64,000 bases of DNA. It comes from Grifola frondosa (taxonomy: Eukaryota; Basidiomycota; Agaricomycetes; Polyporales; Grifolaceae). Position numbers and translations under genes: made by a program. This document shows, one piece after another, positions 1 to 10,069 of the stretch. Positions within the stretch are counted from its first letter, which is position 1; each line of letters opens with the position of its first letter. The notes beneath the pieces are model-generated. The model saw only the letters and a list, made by a program, of their open reading frames with translations, was not told the DNA's origin and searched no databases. Location: the NCBI GenBank assembly GCA_001683735.1, contig LUGG01000002.1, forward strand, positions 1,798,001 through 1,862,000. Direction: 5' to 3'.

Positions 1-500
1 AAGTTTAAGATGGAAGGCAGTCTTTATGGACGCATATTTGAAGTGAGTCCCACTGGCTTATTTCATGTACTTACCCGAGTTTGACTGTTTAACCTATGCA
101 GTTAAAAGGCATAGGTCGCCAGGTGCACGTTGATCGAGCCATTTGCGCGTTGAACACTTGGTCGATGAGAAGAATTGAAACTATTTATCACTTTCGGACT
201 CACGGTACCTTGTATTAACTTAACCTCCGCTCCGGGCAACCCTGCCAATTCAGTAACGCGACTAGCGTTTTGTTCGAAATATTCCTCTGAAGCGTCGCCG
301 GATATTAGAGTGCGCCCCGTGGCGATGTCCGTGCTCCGTAGCCCTCGATATCTGGATGTTCAGACCCACCTAATAGGCATTTCCCCCCGTCCATTTCATT
401 GTGTAGGTGCGTATTAGTATTCTACGTCGCCCAATTGCAGCTGGGACTTCTAGAAACGTGTGTATTCACCATGAGGCGCGATCGCTTCAGGGCTTTCCAA
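1..500 (+). repeat. Segmental duplication, copy 1 (5' flank part)
   Basis: Direct-orientation copy of 45698-46391. Both begin in the last codons of a bestrophin gene (AAGTTTAAGATGGAAGG) and run through the same intergenic sequence. Copy 1 lacks about 180 bp present at roughly 46036-46215. Similarity stops at GGGCTTTCCAA near position 500, beyond which the two loci differ. The duplication probably continues to the left of the window, since its left edge is the window edge. Confidence 0.9.
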
Positions 501-784
501 GTTGCATAACATTCAAGCTGTGACCTTCCTGCGCTGACGACGTTCTCGCAGATCATGACCTTTGGTGGGAAGTTTGATGAGCATCGGCAACCAATGAATA
601 TATACTTCCGGTTCGTAATTCAAAGCGTAGTTAAGTCCTCCTTCGTCTCTGGACATTCTGGAAGTTGTACCAGATGTGTTGTAATGAAGAGAAGCGATGA
701 ATCAGCGGTGAATGTAATTCTCAAGATGGGGATGTAGTCAATCGGATCTCTTTCTGTGTGTGCGGTGTGGCTAGTCCTTGAGGC

Positions 785-2978
785 TGGGGGTCGGGCTCGA
801 CGTGCGACTTGGAGCACCATAGTTTTCAGAGTACGCTGCAGAATTCGGCCTTGCAGACCATTCGGATGGCCGCGTCGGGCCCGTCGTACTCCTCCGGCTC
901 GAGGATTTGGCACTTGAAGAGCTCCCCATGCTGTCTTGTCTCTTCCGATCTTCGATGCGTCGCCGGACCTCATCTTGCTTCTTGCGGAAGCCCTCCATCC
1001 TCGCTGAATTCCTCTTGCAGTCTTGAAGTTACTGCTTCGGTCCTGCGTTTCAGCTCCTCGTCGAGTTTCCGCTCATTCTCCTTTTTTTTGCCTTTCGTTC
1101 CTTGCGTCTCCGCTCCTCTTCCTCACGTTTCCGTTCCTCTTCTTTCTGTCTCGCCTCTCTTTCCCACCGCTTCCGCTCCCCTAGTTCCCTTTGTTCTAGC
1201 TCCTTTTCGCGTCGTTGTAACTCTTCTTCCTTCTGCTTCACCTCCATCACCTTCTTCCGAGTCTCTTCTTCCCGTATCCGCACTTCCTCTGCCATGCGTT
1301 CAGCTTCCACCGCTTTCTTCATGACCTCCTTCTTAGTCTGCTTCATTTTAGCCGCCGCTTTCTTCATGACCTCCTCCAGCTCCCTCTGTTCTAGCTCCTT
1401 TTCGCGTCGTTGTAACTCTTCTTCCTTCTGCTTCATTTCCATTTCCTTCTTCCGGTCATCCTCATTGAACTCATCGGATTCACCGAGCATCGGGCTCGGT
1501 TGGTCATAATGATAAGAGAAGTTTGGATTTGAAGACGGCGATCGCATGGAACCAGCACCCCCGGTCTCATGCTGATCTCCACGTATATCTTGCGTGTGAT
1601 ATCTGTGTAGAGGGCTAGAACCCGTATGTGCTCGAGCCTCATTGTTGGGCGTGAATGATGGCTGCTTTGCGAGAGGCCTATTCGCGCACGCCACTGACTG
1701 TACTGGTGGGCTATGGGAGCTGTAGCTGTTTCGCATATCATAACTGGAAGGTGATCGATAGGCTCTATCATCTACTACAGTGGACGACTTAGGGATTGGT
1801 CGACTCGCACTGACGCTATGCATAGTAGGAACATCCCCGGACCGTGGACCGATCCTGGGGAAGGACTCCCCTGTGGTTGACGTGAATCGTATGTGAAGGA
1901 AGACTTGTTTCGCGTCGATTTCATATATCGCGAGCTCTCTGGCGACCCTTGAGGAGACACAGGCATGCGAGACGAACCGCCTATGGGTATTCCCCTCCTT
2001 TCCTCCCCGTTTGGACGATGCGTGCCGGTCCCTTTTAGGCCGGGCTCATACAAAAAATCTTGGAAAGGCCAGCGGAATAGATGTAGGTGGCACCACCGTG
2101 AGACTGGACTTCTGCATGGAATTGTCAGCAAGAGAAGACGAGCGACGAATAGTAGATCTCACCTTCTCTTGTCTTTTTGGACGATAACCGCTTGAAAAAC
2201 TGCTCCCATTGACATCATGGTTATCTGGAGACCGAGGGATCGGCATTGGCTGTGGATACGGCACGGAACCTGATGTCGGGAGGTAGTCTCCAGCTCGAAC
2301 ATTAAAACTACTGGCAGACGACTGTTGGCGTGGCGATCCCTGCACCTCGGCTCGTATCTCTCTGGCCTTCTCTATCGACATCCACTCCTGCTCGACACGG
2401 GTGCTGGTCTTTCGTCCCAAACTAGGATTTGGAACTCGAGGCGCAAGATGTTCCGGATTACGCCTGTCGACATTCGAGTGAAGACTACGATCAGAATACA
2501 TAGGACCTCCTCCCTGGTTTCCCCCGTCTGGTACACGAGGCTGTGAATCGCCATTCAGCCGACGACTAACACCTTCTCCGACGCCTGTGTTATGCTGAGT
2601 CTGCGACCGTTCAGATTCCCCCCTCTTAACCGCAGCCGTGATTGCTTGTTGCTCGCGCACGACATCCGCATTAACCGGTCCTCCGGATACCGCCCGACGC
2701 TCCTTCCTCTCCCGCGCAAGCTCGAACAAGTATGCTTCCTGCGCCATGGTGATGAGATCAGACATGGCGATCCGGTATGCCTGTTCGATGCCCTCTCGTG
2801 CCGCATCTGTCATAGCTTTCCGCAGCTGGGCATCTCTGTCCTGCCTTGCCAGTTCCACCATCTCCTGCATGCTCACCTCAATCTTCTTTCTCATCTCATT
2901 CTTCCATTCGAGTCCGGGCTCAGCCTCCGGTAAGATATCAGCGTCATTTTCGTGGATTACTGGCAGCAGTGTAGACAT
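785..2978 (-). pseudogene. Coiled-coil protein gene, inverted partial copy (copy 1)
   Basis: Minus-strand copy of the gene at 46534-49886. The first reading frame runs uninterrupted from 2978 to 2046 (about 310 residues; acidic start MSTLLPVIHENDADILPEAE, then Ser/Pro/Arg-rich). It then shifts: an extra C near 2070 and a shorter G run near 1837 change frame, and a further shift lies in the A-run near 1085. The Lys/Glu/Arg-rich coiled coil occupies about 1100-1450. The block between the serine-rich part and the coiled coil is shortened, about 380 bp present in copy 2 (near 47117-47500) is absent, and the C-terminal J-like segment is missing because homology ends near 785. Similarity extends slightly past the start codon to about 3010. 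It is best read as a pseudogene, although a spliced shorter product cannot be excluded. Confidence 0.8.
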
Positions 2979-3016
2979 AGATATAAGTAGTCAAAGAAGT
3001 ATGGCCAAATGATCAT

Positions 3017-3135
3017 GAATGGTGTTGTGCTTCGCCCGGCCTCAGGCCGTAGGCTGGCCGGATATAGGCCAAGCCAAGCCGGGCCATAGCACACGGCTTA
3101 GGACCGGCTCGAGGGTTAGGCCGGCCAAAGCCTAT
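3017..3135. repeat. GGCC-rich degenerate palindromic repeat
   Basis: A short island packed with GGCC and GCCGG words (CCCGGCCTCAGGCC, GGCTGGCCGG, TAGGCCGGCC). It is much richer in GC than the sequence on either side and abuts the breakpoint of the inverted gene copy at about 3010. No coding function is visible. It may be a remnant of a dispersed simple repeat. Confidence 0.6.
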
Positions 3136-3416
3136 TAGCGCGAGTAGACCACTGTGGCATTGTGACTGGATCATGTGATATGTGACCGTGACAGACTTAG
3201 ATACACTTGGGGTAGACGGTGTTCTCCGCCCGCCTGATCCGATTCCCACGTAGTTGTCATCTGTGTGCTAGCAATATCACACATAGAATGAAGTTTAAGG
3301 CAGGAAATGTAGGATAATAATACAAATGTCATGAAAAACGAAGGATAACATATGTGAGAAATTGAAGGCGAGTGGGCATGGTATGGTAAGAGGCTAAAGC
3401 ACGCAGGCCACACATA

Positions 3417-4388
3417 TCAAAAAGTGATGTTGTACACCATGGGAGAGAAAAGGGGAATAACAGAACCACATCCAAGTCCACATGGATGACCGCCTCATCT
3501 CCAGCACACGGTGATACCTTGACGGTTGAGGATGTCAGGCTGGGGAGTGCTAAATGCATGGAAAGAGCTACAAAGGCAATAAGTGTCTCCGAAGGAGCAG
3601 ATGGTAGCAGTGCAACTGCATCGGGTGATGGCAGTGTTCAGTGCAAGAATGGAAGTGGTATGGCTCCAGGTAGGTTCCCGAACGCGGATGTCATAATTGT
3701 GTTCCACATATTTGGCAAGAAGAGGGATGGTAGGATCGTCGGGGATAGTATGTGCAATAAGATTACCAGGATTGAGTAATCTGCAATGTTTCAGGGTGAG
3801 ATTGGGATAACCACAGCAAACACTATCGGCAGATATCCAATTAATAACTGCAGATGTCCAAAAAAAAGGGATGGGATGCAGTGCACTATTGGTAGCGCTC
3901 TGAATGATGTCGATAATGTGATCTTCATTTTTGAGACGGATCACTTGGGTAATGCCGCCATTATAGTGGGTGGCTACGTCATTGGGCGGGGCTTGTACGT
4001 ATTTCTCAGAGTCCTGCAAGTATTCGAGAATGTGATCAAAATGCCTGTGGGGAACATAGAGGGCAAAATCGGCGATGGTCCAAGAGGTGTTGGCAGGTAA
4101 AATAAATTGTAAGGCAGCTGAGCCAGAAATGATGCAGTTGCACTTACACATGATGTTATGAAAATCCTCGGTATGTGTTATATAAGGAGAGAGTAGTAAA
4201 CATAGGCGATGAGCAAAAAAGGCGGTCACGAACATGTCGCCTGTTCGAGATGTTCGTTTGAAAGATGTGAGTTGAGCAAGATCCATATGAGTCATAGCGA
4301 GCCAGATGACATCGTTGCTGAGACAATCAAGAAGGCAGGGTGTACGTGGGATGAGTTGAGTGCAGGACATGGTGGATATCACCATCAT
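3417..4388 (-). CDS. F-box-like / nucleotidyltransferase-fold family protein (one internal stop)
   Basis: Encodes 297 residues from 4388 to a TGA at 3495-3497, then 25 more in-frame residues to a second stop at 3417. The N-terminus (residues 15-60, with NDVIWLAMTHMDLAQL) resembles a degenerate F-box helix pair. Residues 85-125 contain IISGSAAL followed by a DFALYVP segment, the position of the GS...D-x-D core of nucleotidyltransferase-like folds; the paralogue interrupted by the Ty3 element keeps DLDLYIP there, so this copy has lost the first acidic residue. The C-terminus carries Cys-rich motifs (CSCTATIC, then WR*GGHPCGLGC). This layout is familiar from a large Agaricomycete family of unknown function. 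The TGA lies where the paralogue continues, and TGG AGA TGA GGC is one C-to-T change from an open frame, so the copy is probably freshly decayed. Function is inferred from sequence pattern only. Confidence 0.6.
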
Positions 4389-4560
4389 TGGCAGGGTATG
4401 CTGACTTTATACACCATACAGGGTGGCGTGTGTGGTAAATACAAAATAGGGGGCCCCTGGGGGGGAAGGGAATAGGGTAATTAGATAATGACAGGTTGGA
4501 GTGTTGGGGTGGGTTGAACTTGGATGGTGTTGTTCGCAGGGCGGATGTGGTTCGGGACAG

Positions 4561-4569
4561 ATTTATATA
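4561..4569 (-). promoter_or_regulatory. TATA-like element upstream of the 4388 start
   Basis: TATATAAAT on the minus strand, about 175 nt upstream of the ATG at 4388, in otherwise GC-balanced sequence. Spacing suits a fungal core promoter, but no other element is identifiable. Confidence 0.35.
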
Positions 4570-4591
4570 CATAGGAGATGAAGCAAACGGG

Positions 4592-5107
4592 CTATGAGTA
4601 CAACAAATACAAAGTTGGTGAATGGACAGATTCGAAGCTATGATGAATATTATCTATATAGATAGAACTTCCACCATTGGTAAAAGGGTGGGATTGGCAC
4701 CCTGGTCTGCAAGGAATGCCACCACGGCACCAGCAAATGGTGATGCGCTGGTGGCTGATAACATCGGAGCAGTCGATGGCAAAAGGGTGTAGAGATGCAT
4801 GCAGGGTGAACTCGTCTCCGAAAAAATGTACCATTGCAGTGCAACTACTGCAAGTGTGTGAGGCCTCAGATCCAGGCTGTAAAGTGGCGTGGCTCCACAA
4901 AATCTCACGTACACGGATGTCGAAGCCTTGAGCTCTGTATTTGTCGATAAGTGCGCACGTAGATTTGTCGGGGGTGGTGTTGGCAATGAGATTGATGGGA
5001 TTAATGAGAGCCCGAAGGTGGAGTGTGAGCTCGGGGTAAGCGCAACAAACAGTGTCGGCGGATATCCAGTTGATAGCAGCAGAAGTCCAAAAATACACCA
5101 GAGGGTG
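4592..5107 (-). pseudogene. 3' half of F-box/nucleotidyltransferase-like gene split by Ty3 insertion
   Basis: Reading leftward from 5107 the frame continues HPLVYFWTSAAINWISAD and ends at 4592. It matches the C-terminal half of the intact paralogue at 3417-4388 almost residue for residue (FWTSA-INWISAD-VCC-YP-LTL; later ITICW and CRGGIPC). The missing N-terminal half lies on the same strand at 20723-21222, on the far side of the retrotransposon. The split falls in a conserved ALHP motif and is bordered on both sides by the duplicated pentamer GGGTG. Before the insertion the two paralogues were tandem neighbours in the same orientation. Confidence 0.85.
5103..5107. other. Target-site duplication (left), GGGTG
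   Basis: Five bases immediately before the 5' LTR, repeated exactly at 20723-20727 after the 3' LTR. Five base pairs is usual for Ty3-type integration. Confidence 0.95.
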
Positions 5108-5506
5108 TGTAACAAATTTCCCAATTTGGATATAGATGCCCAGTAGACGCTGGGATGCATCGCGCTGATCACCTGTAAGATCAGGTGACAGATGGAGAAA
5201 CAAGTGTCATATTGATGACTTGGATCAATAAGCGGATGAGTAAGGCAGTATTGTGGGACAGTGACCATATATGTACAAATGGACTTTGCTATTTAAGACT
5301 GGTTGATTTACTTGGGACATCAGCTCGTTCAACTTCATTGAACAATTACGCTTTCATTCCAGGTAAGTTTTGTATTTACTATGTATGCTTATATTAACTT
5401 CGTTGAACAATTACACTTTCATTCCAGCTTCCACTATTGAAATCGTCGTACGAACGCCAATGCTGGGAGTAAGCTTACTCGTCGGGTTTTGGGCTAATTC
5501 GTAACA
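5108..5506 (+). repeat. 5' LTR of the Ty3 element (399 bp)
   Basis: Begins TGTAACA, ends CGTAACA, and matches 20349-20722 closely. A TATTTAAG promoter-like box lies at 5290-5297. It is 25 bp longer than the 3' LTR, mainly because AACAATTAC-CTTTCATTCCAG occurs twice here. A perfect GTAAGT follows the first CATTCCAG (5363) and the second CATTCCAG ends at 5427, giving an intron-like 65-bp interval. Confidence 0.95.
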
Positions 5507-7490
5507 GTTTGAATGAGCTTCATTAACAGTCTTCCCCCTGTCCAGTGACTTCCATCACTCATTACCAGGAAGGCAGTTGGGTCACCGTCATCGCTCACAA
5601 TGATACCATTGCTGGAGCCGACATTGTTTCTGCAGACAAAGCAGCTGATATCGTTGCACGAGCCACCCACTTCATAGGAGAAGTGCCCGCTTACCCTCAA
5701 CCCATTTCCCAGCCTGCCAGGAATGCTGGAGAAGAACTTCGAAGTGTAGAGCACTTTGAAGAGACCAGGGCCCTCTACATTGAGGATGAAAACAACTAGG
5801 AGCCCCAGAAGTTCATCGTGACCCCCCTCGTCAACAATGCATGCATACAAGGCTACTGCCTTGCAGTCCTAGTCACCATAGGACTCGACCAATTCAGTTT
5901 CCAATGCGACCACTGATACGACCCCCATTCCTTCTAGCCACCAATCCATTCATTTTTCGATCTCCTGTGACTTTCGTGACGTCCTCCGACTTGCGGCAAC
6001 TTCACCTCTTTCCTCTCGGCACTCTGACTTCTCTGACATCCCCACGGCCTGACCGGCCTGATCCTTCAACATTTACACTCCGGTCACCAGCCTCCCACAT
6101 ACCCGGTGCCGAGCTACTGCGCAACGGCCTGATATTCACTGATGTTCTCGACTCACCTAGGCTTGCTCATCCCTACCTTTTCCGGCTGTTAACGGTTTTC
6201 CCCTTATACCTTTCGCCTCTCATTCACTTCCCGGCCTTTCTGCTTTTGTCCCATCGGGGTTGGGTGTGCGTACTCCTGACCTGGTGCACCAACTTTCCAT
6301 TTCTAGCCAAATTCTCCTTATTTCATTCATTGCCCATTTTCCCTTCATGTCTCCCTGGCCTAATAGCTACTTCCGACCTCACCGATTTACGGCCCTCCTA
6401 CAAAAGTAGTGTAGCCTATATAAAAGCCTCATGTACTTGCTACAAAACAAGTTGATTCCTCCCCTCAGAGCTCAGACTTCAAAAACACTGCGATTGCGAC
6501 TGCAACTTCGACTGCGACTCCGATTGCAACTGCGACTACGACTGCGACTCCGATTGCGACTGCGACTACGACTTCTCCCACTTCGCTTGTTGTGACTTCA
6601 GTTATCACTCCCTCAGCGACTTTTGTTGCAACTCCTACTACTGTGACCTCTGCGACTTCCACGACATCTTCCTAGTTCTTGACTCTTCTCTTATTTGCGA
6701 TCGCTTCCTCCATATTCTCGTGGCACTTAGCTTTACACATACTCATCCTCTGTATTCTTGTAGTTCTCTGACCACACCCGTGCCCTTACAGTGCCTGTGT
6801 TGTAGCTGTCGCATTGAGTTGGAAGCTGCTTCGAGACTCTGAGGCCCACTTGCACACTTAGTCTCGCATGTTATCAGTCACTTATTATTGTTATTATAGG
6901 TGTCTAGGTAGTGCGCAGGGATATCACCATGTTCGCATCGATGACCTTCACTTCCACCAGTCAGCCCACGTCATCTCCTACGATGCACACCTCACCCTGC
7001 ACCTTCTCTCGGTATACCTCGAAAAGGTTTTCCTCTACCTTGATGACAATCGTCCCCTTCCCTTGTGGGAAATTTTTGACCTCATCCACTTCCACTTCGC
7101 CTTCCGCCAAATCTACCATGTGCATGACTCCGTGTTCAATTCGGCTACCAATACAGCTGACCTCACCAAACGTTTCTTCGAGACCAATGTGCAGTACTGT
7201 GAGAAGTTTTGGTTGTAGGGACAAGGTCGAGGCAGCTCCATTTTCACCAATTGTATCCTCTCTGTGCACTGAGAAAAGAGAACTTTCATTGCCATGAATG
7301 TCCAACCCTGTGATTGTTCTCATCATCATGCAAACTGTCATCACCCTCATCTCAATCCTTTGCATTGTTGGACTCTTCTACTACCTCCTCCGAACCTACA
7401 CCAAGGTATGTATTTGAGTCACAAGAACTCCCTCCACAGCAGCGAGTCTTCAGCCCATGCCCCTGACTCCCACCAATCCAGACGAGCCTC
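5507..7490 (+). other. Ty3 leader / internal region without recognisable protein
   Basis: Several short open frames occur here (5545-5799, 5841-6455, 6868-7218), none with a motif I recognise. They are proline, serine and threonine rich or of mixed composition. No tRNA primer-binding site complementary to a common initiator tRNA is evident just after the LTR. The stretch is C/T-rich around 5860-6450. Confidence 0.5.
6482..6578 (+). repeat. CGACTG/CGATTG hexamer tandem repeat
   Basis: About 16 imperfect hexamers (GCGACTGCAACTTCGACTGC and variants). In one plus frame they encode a Thr/Ala-rich tract, continuing Thr/Ser-rich to a stop at about 6675. It lies in the leader of the Ty3 element. Confidence 0.85.
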
Positions 7491-8530
7491 ATGGATCTAG
7501 CCGGGCCATCCGAGAATCCGTGGACACCTGAGAAAACCATGACAGTTCCCCAGACTCAGGCTCAACAAGAACTCGAAGCGTTCATAACCAGGGTGGTCAC
7601 GAACCTTTTCAGAGAAGGCCTGACTGATCATACCCGCCATATCACAGCACTCGAGGAAGACTCGACCTTGCTGAGCAGGTCGATAAACAACCAAGTAAGC
7701 TAAGTGAACGGTCTTACGAACGAGAACCAGAGCCGCATAGTGTTGCTGCAGCTAAGTCAGGCCTAAATGATATATGACTCATAACTTGTGCAGTTTTTCA
7801 GATATCGCAGTGATATTACACTCATTTTGTAGCTTATATATAGCCGCATAATCTTGCCACATATCAAAATGTTATACCTTGTATTGATGGAGATATGGGC
7901 AAAACGCCAATTGCAAAGTCCGACTTTGTAGTCAGCTTTTTTATCAATGTAACTGAAATTGAAATACATTCAAGATTATTATGCAAATGGTGGTGTTATA
8001 TTCAAATACATATACATCTTGGCTATTAATTTCAATTAAGATCATGTCATTATCTGTAAAACCCATGTCAGAATATCTAAAAAGCTGAAACAGGTGTGGC
8101 TAAGCCGTGGCAACACTAGAGCCGCATTGCGGACATAGTCGCCTTGGCAGACAGAGCGTCGAAGACCGAGGCGAAGGCCCTTCAAGCTGACCAGGTCATG
8201 CAGGAACTCTGGGACGACATCGCTACCTTGAGAGAGTCGGTCAAAAGTCTCAGAGCTCGGTGTCTAGCTCTCGAGCACCCTCCATCCCGAGGAAGGCCAT
8301 GCTCTCCTACACCCAGATGTTTGTTGAACCCTCGTCCTTCCAGCAGGATCACCTCCCCGATCCTGGACCCCCATCCCCCTATGCCTTCTCCATGTCGATT
8401 GATGTCCCTGCTTCCGGATACGACGAGGGCACTCGATACGACACAAGGTGGCACCACTCGTAAACCCAAGTTCCCAGCGCCTGTTGTCGTGCACCAATCT
8501 GGATTGGTACTCGGGACATGGCAATTTCAT
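7491..8530 (+). pseudogene. Ty3 gag N-terminal region, split by a hAT MITE
   Basis: The left part (7491-7737) encodes a Gln/Glu-rich segment with EELEAFITRVV-like helices and the right part (8119-8530) continues with ADRASKTEAKALQADQ and a coiled coil (ELWDDIATLRESVKSLRAR), then a proline-rich tail. Removing the MITE at 7738-8118 with one copy of its 8-bp duplication brings the two parts close to a common frame, though a stop near 7703 also needs a one-base shift. Position before the gag core and the coiled-coil/proline-rich composition fit the N-terminal region of a basidiomycete Ty3 Gag, inferred rather than matched to a specific family. Confidence 0.55.
7738..8118 (+). mobile_element. hAT-type MITE, copy A (381 bp)
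   Basis: Starts TAGTGTTGCTGCAGCTAAG and ends with the inverted counterpart CTAAGCCGTGGCAACACTA. Flanked by an exact 8-bp duplication GAGCCGCA (7730-7737 and 8119-8126). TIR sequence and 8-bp duplication are diagnostic of hAT elements. No open frame of useful length. A central hairpin-prone motif (AAAGTC-GACTTT flanked by AAAAGC/GCTTTT-like arms) lies near 7880-7945. Confidence 0.95.
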
Positions 8531-8601
8531 TGACCAGCATCTGCACTACCCACCATGTGATAGCATGTTGAAGTATGCAGGGAACGGAATGATAGCATGC
8601 A

Positions 8602-9192
8602 TTGGGCAACATTATGAGCCTTTATTGTTATCTTGACACATCAGCTATTCCCGTCTGCCTGGCTGAAGTCAGGCCCTCTGCATCCATCTTCTTTATTGAT
8701 ACAGACCAAGGACGTTATGACCTAGCACCAATTTCGGGTGTGATTCGCATGATTGGTGGTCAAGTGAATTTTATAGGTCGAGTTATATGCATCATCGAGT
8801 ATCAAGAAACTCGGGTTATTGTCCTAGTGAGGACTCAGTTAGGAGATTGGGAAGTAGGAGTAGGAATACCATACCACTGCATTCATTACTGGTGGTACGG
8901 GTGGTGGAACTGGGTCATGCAGCATGTACACCAAATTATGGGCACACTCAAGCCAGATGATGATTTTGTGTCTTTTTTCATCAGATCTGGCAGTACTCCC
9001 AGGAGATATGTGGTTATGGCAACAGGGAGTTTAAGTTTGGGACAACTTATCCTCCCAAAATCCCTGCTATTGCATGTTCGCTTACGTATGAAAGACAATC
9101 GTCATTCTTGTACGTGTCACATTTCAGCATCACCCATCATCTGTTATTACTGCAGCACCATATCCACTGGCCAGCACGATACTGCATCATGA
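8602..9192 (+). CDS. Unrecognised protein, first copy of a duplicated Trp-rich domain
   Basis: 196 residues. Residues 13-135 form a domain repeated at 9643-10069: a V-C-L start, RP..SI, YDLAP..G.I, VNF.G.V, then R.IV.V......WEV, PY..HY.WWGWWNW, and G.LK.D.D.V.F. I do not recognise the family. It lies inside the Ty3 element, on the same strand, in a foreign insert between two gag portions, so it was probably brought by another mobile element or captured. No transmembrane or signal sequence is obvious; the Trp cluster (HYWWYGWWNW) suggests a packed core or binding surface. Confidence 0.5.
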   Translation: MGNIMSLYCYLDTSAIPVCLAEVRPSASIFFIDTDQGRYDLAPISGVIRMIGGQVNFIGRVICIIEYQETRVIVLVRTQLGDWEVGVGIPYHCIHYWWYGWWNWVMQHVHQIMGTLKPDDDFVSFFIRSGSTPRRYVVMATGSLSLGQLILPKSLLLHVRLRMKDNRHSCTCHISASPIICYYCSTISTGQHDTAS

Positions 9193-9512
9193 TTCCTAGT
9201 AGCTCTTTATACGAACACCCCCTCTCCCAGTCCATTTCCTATGAGGACTTATGCAATCTGGAGCAGAAAGAAGAGACAGTCACAAAGCCAGAGGAGCATA
9301 GTAATGAAGAATTGGAGGATGGTCTTTATGATCCTCCCTCAAAGCCAGTAAGCAAGAGCCCTAGAGAAAGAAGAGCATGGCAGAAGAAGACATATCAAGG
9401 TAGCCCAAAATTAGGACGGAGATTGCCTCGCCGGGATAATGTATCCTTGCGAATCTCCATGATGAAGAAGTTAGTGAAGAAGAAGAAGGCTATCGAGGAC
9501 AGTTCGAGATAA
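9189..9512 (+). CDS. Acidic-to-basic linker ORF between the two Trp-rich domains
   Basis: Frame from MIPSSSLYEHPLSQ to a stop at 9512. It begins acidic (EEHSNEELEDGLYD), becomes basic (SPRERRAWQKKTYQ) and ends in a Lys-rich tract (KKLVKKKKAIEDSSR). This could be an independent small gene or an exon joining the two domain copies; splice sites cannot be assigned with confidence. Function is unknown. Confidence 0.35.
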   Translation: MIPSSSLYEHPLSQSISYEDLCNLEQKEETVTKPEEHSNEELEDGLYDPPSKPVSKSPRERRAWQKKTYQGSPKLGRRLPRRDNVSLRISMMKKLVKKKKAIEDSSR

Positions 9513-9642
9513 TTTGGGAATGTACTGAAGCCTGTACATTCCAAATTCGGAATATCAACTTGTGAACATTACGCCAATTGCACATATACATTGACAGCAC
9601 ATTACGTTTTGATGGAACAAGTCTCGGACGCACTCCCATCAT

Positions 9643-10069
9643 GTCTAACACACTCTATCCTCAAGTATCGCCCGTTGCGGTCTGCTTGGTTCAAAGTCGT
9701 CCTCACATTTCTATCCTGATACTCCGAGAGGATCGGGGACACTATGATCTTGCACCACTCCCGGGCGCAATTTGAATTGTGGGCCTTTATGTCAACTTCC
9801 TCGGGAAAGTGTCACGTGTGGTTGAACACCAAACCAGCCGCATAATCGTCATGGTCAAGCATGAGACAGCAGAGTGGGAAGTCAGATTAGCAGTGCCATA
9901 TGAGCTTGTGCACTACAGATGGTGGGGATGGTGGAATTGGGCAGCCCAGATAGCACACTGGATGACAGGAGCATTGAAGCTGGATAATGACTATGTCGCG
10001 TTCCGATCAAACACGGTCATTTTCCCAGGAGACATTCAATTGTGGCAGCAGCAGTTGCAGGGAGTTTAG
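9643..10069 (+). pseudogene. Second copy of the duplicated Trp-rich domain, with an internal stop
   Basis: Aligns over about 130 residues with the 8602 frame: CLVQSRPHISI, GHYDLAPLPGAI, VNFLGKVSRVVE, WEVRLAVPYELVHY, WWGWWNW, GALKLDNDYVAF. A TGA at 9773-9775 interrupts the frame where the first copy reads through. The strict conservation of the Trp cluster and of YDLAP in both copies indicates that the domain was once under selection. The insert therefore carries a tandem duplication about 1 kb apart. Confidence 0.5.

Noticed and set aside
5507..5530. tRNA primer-binding site after the Ty3 5' LTR
   Set aside because: GTTTGAATGAGCTTCATTAA does not match the 3' end of a common tRNA; some chromoviruses self-prime, but I could not identify the complementary region.
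6465..6662. Val/Ala repeat protein on the minus strand
   Set aside because: Produced by the CGACTG hexamer array; no evidence of a gene.
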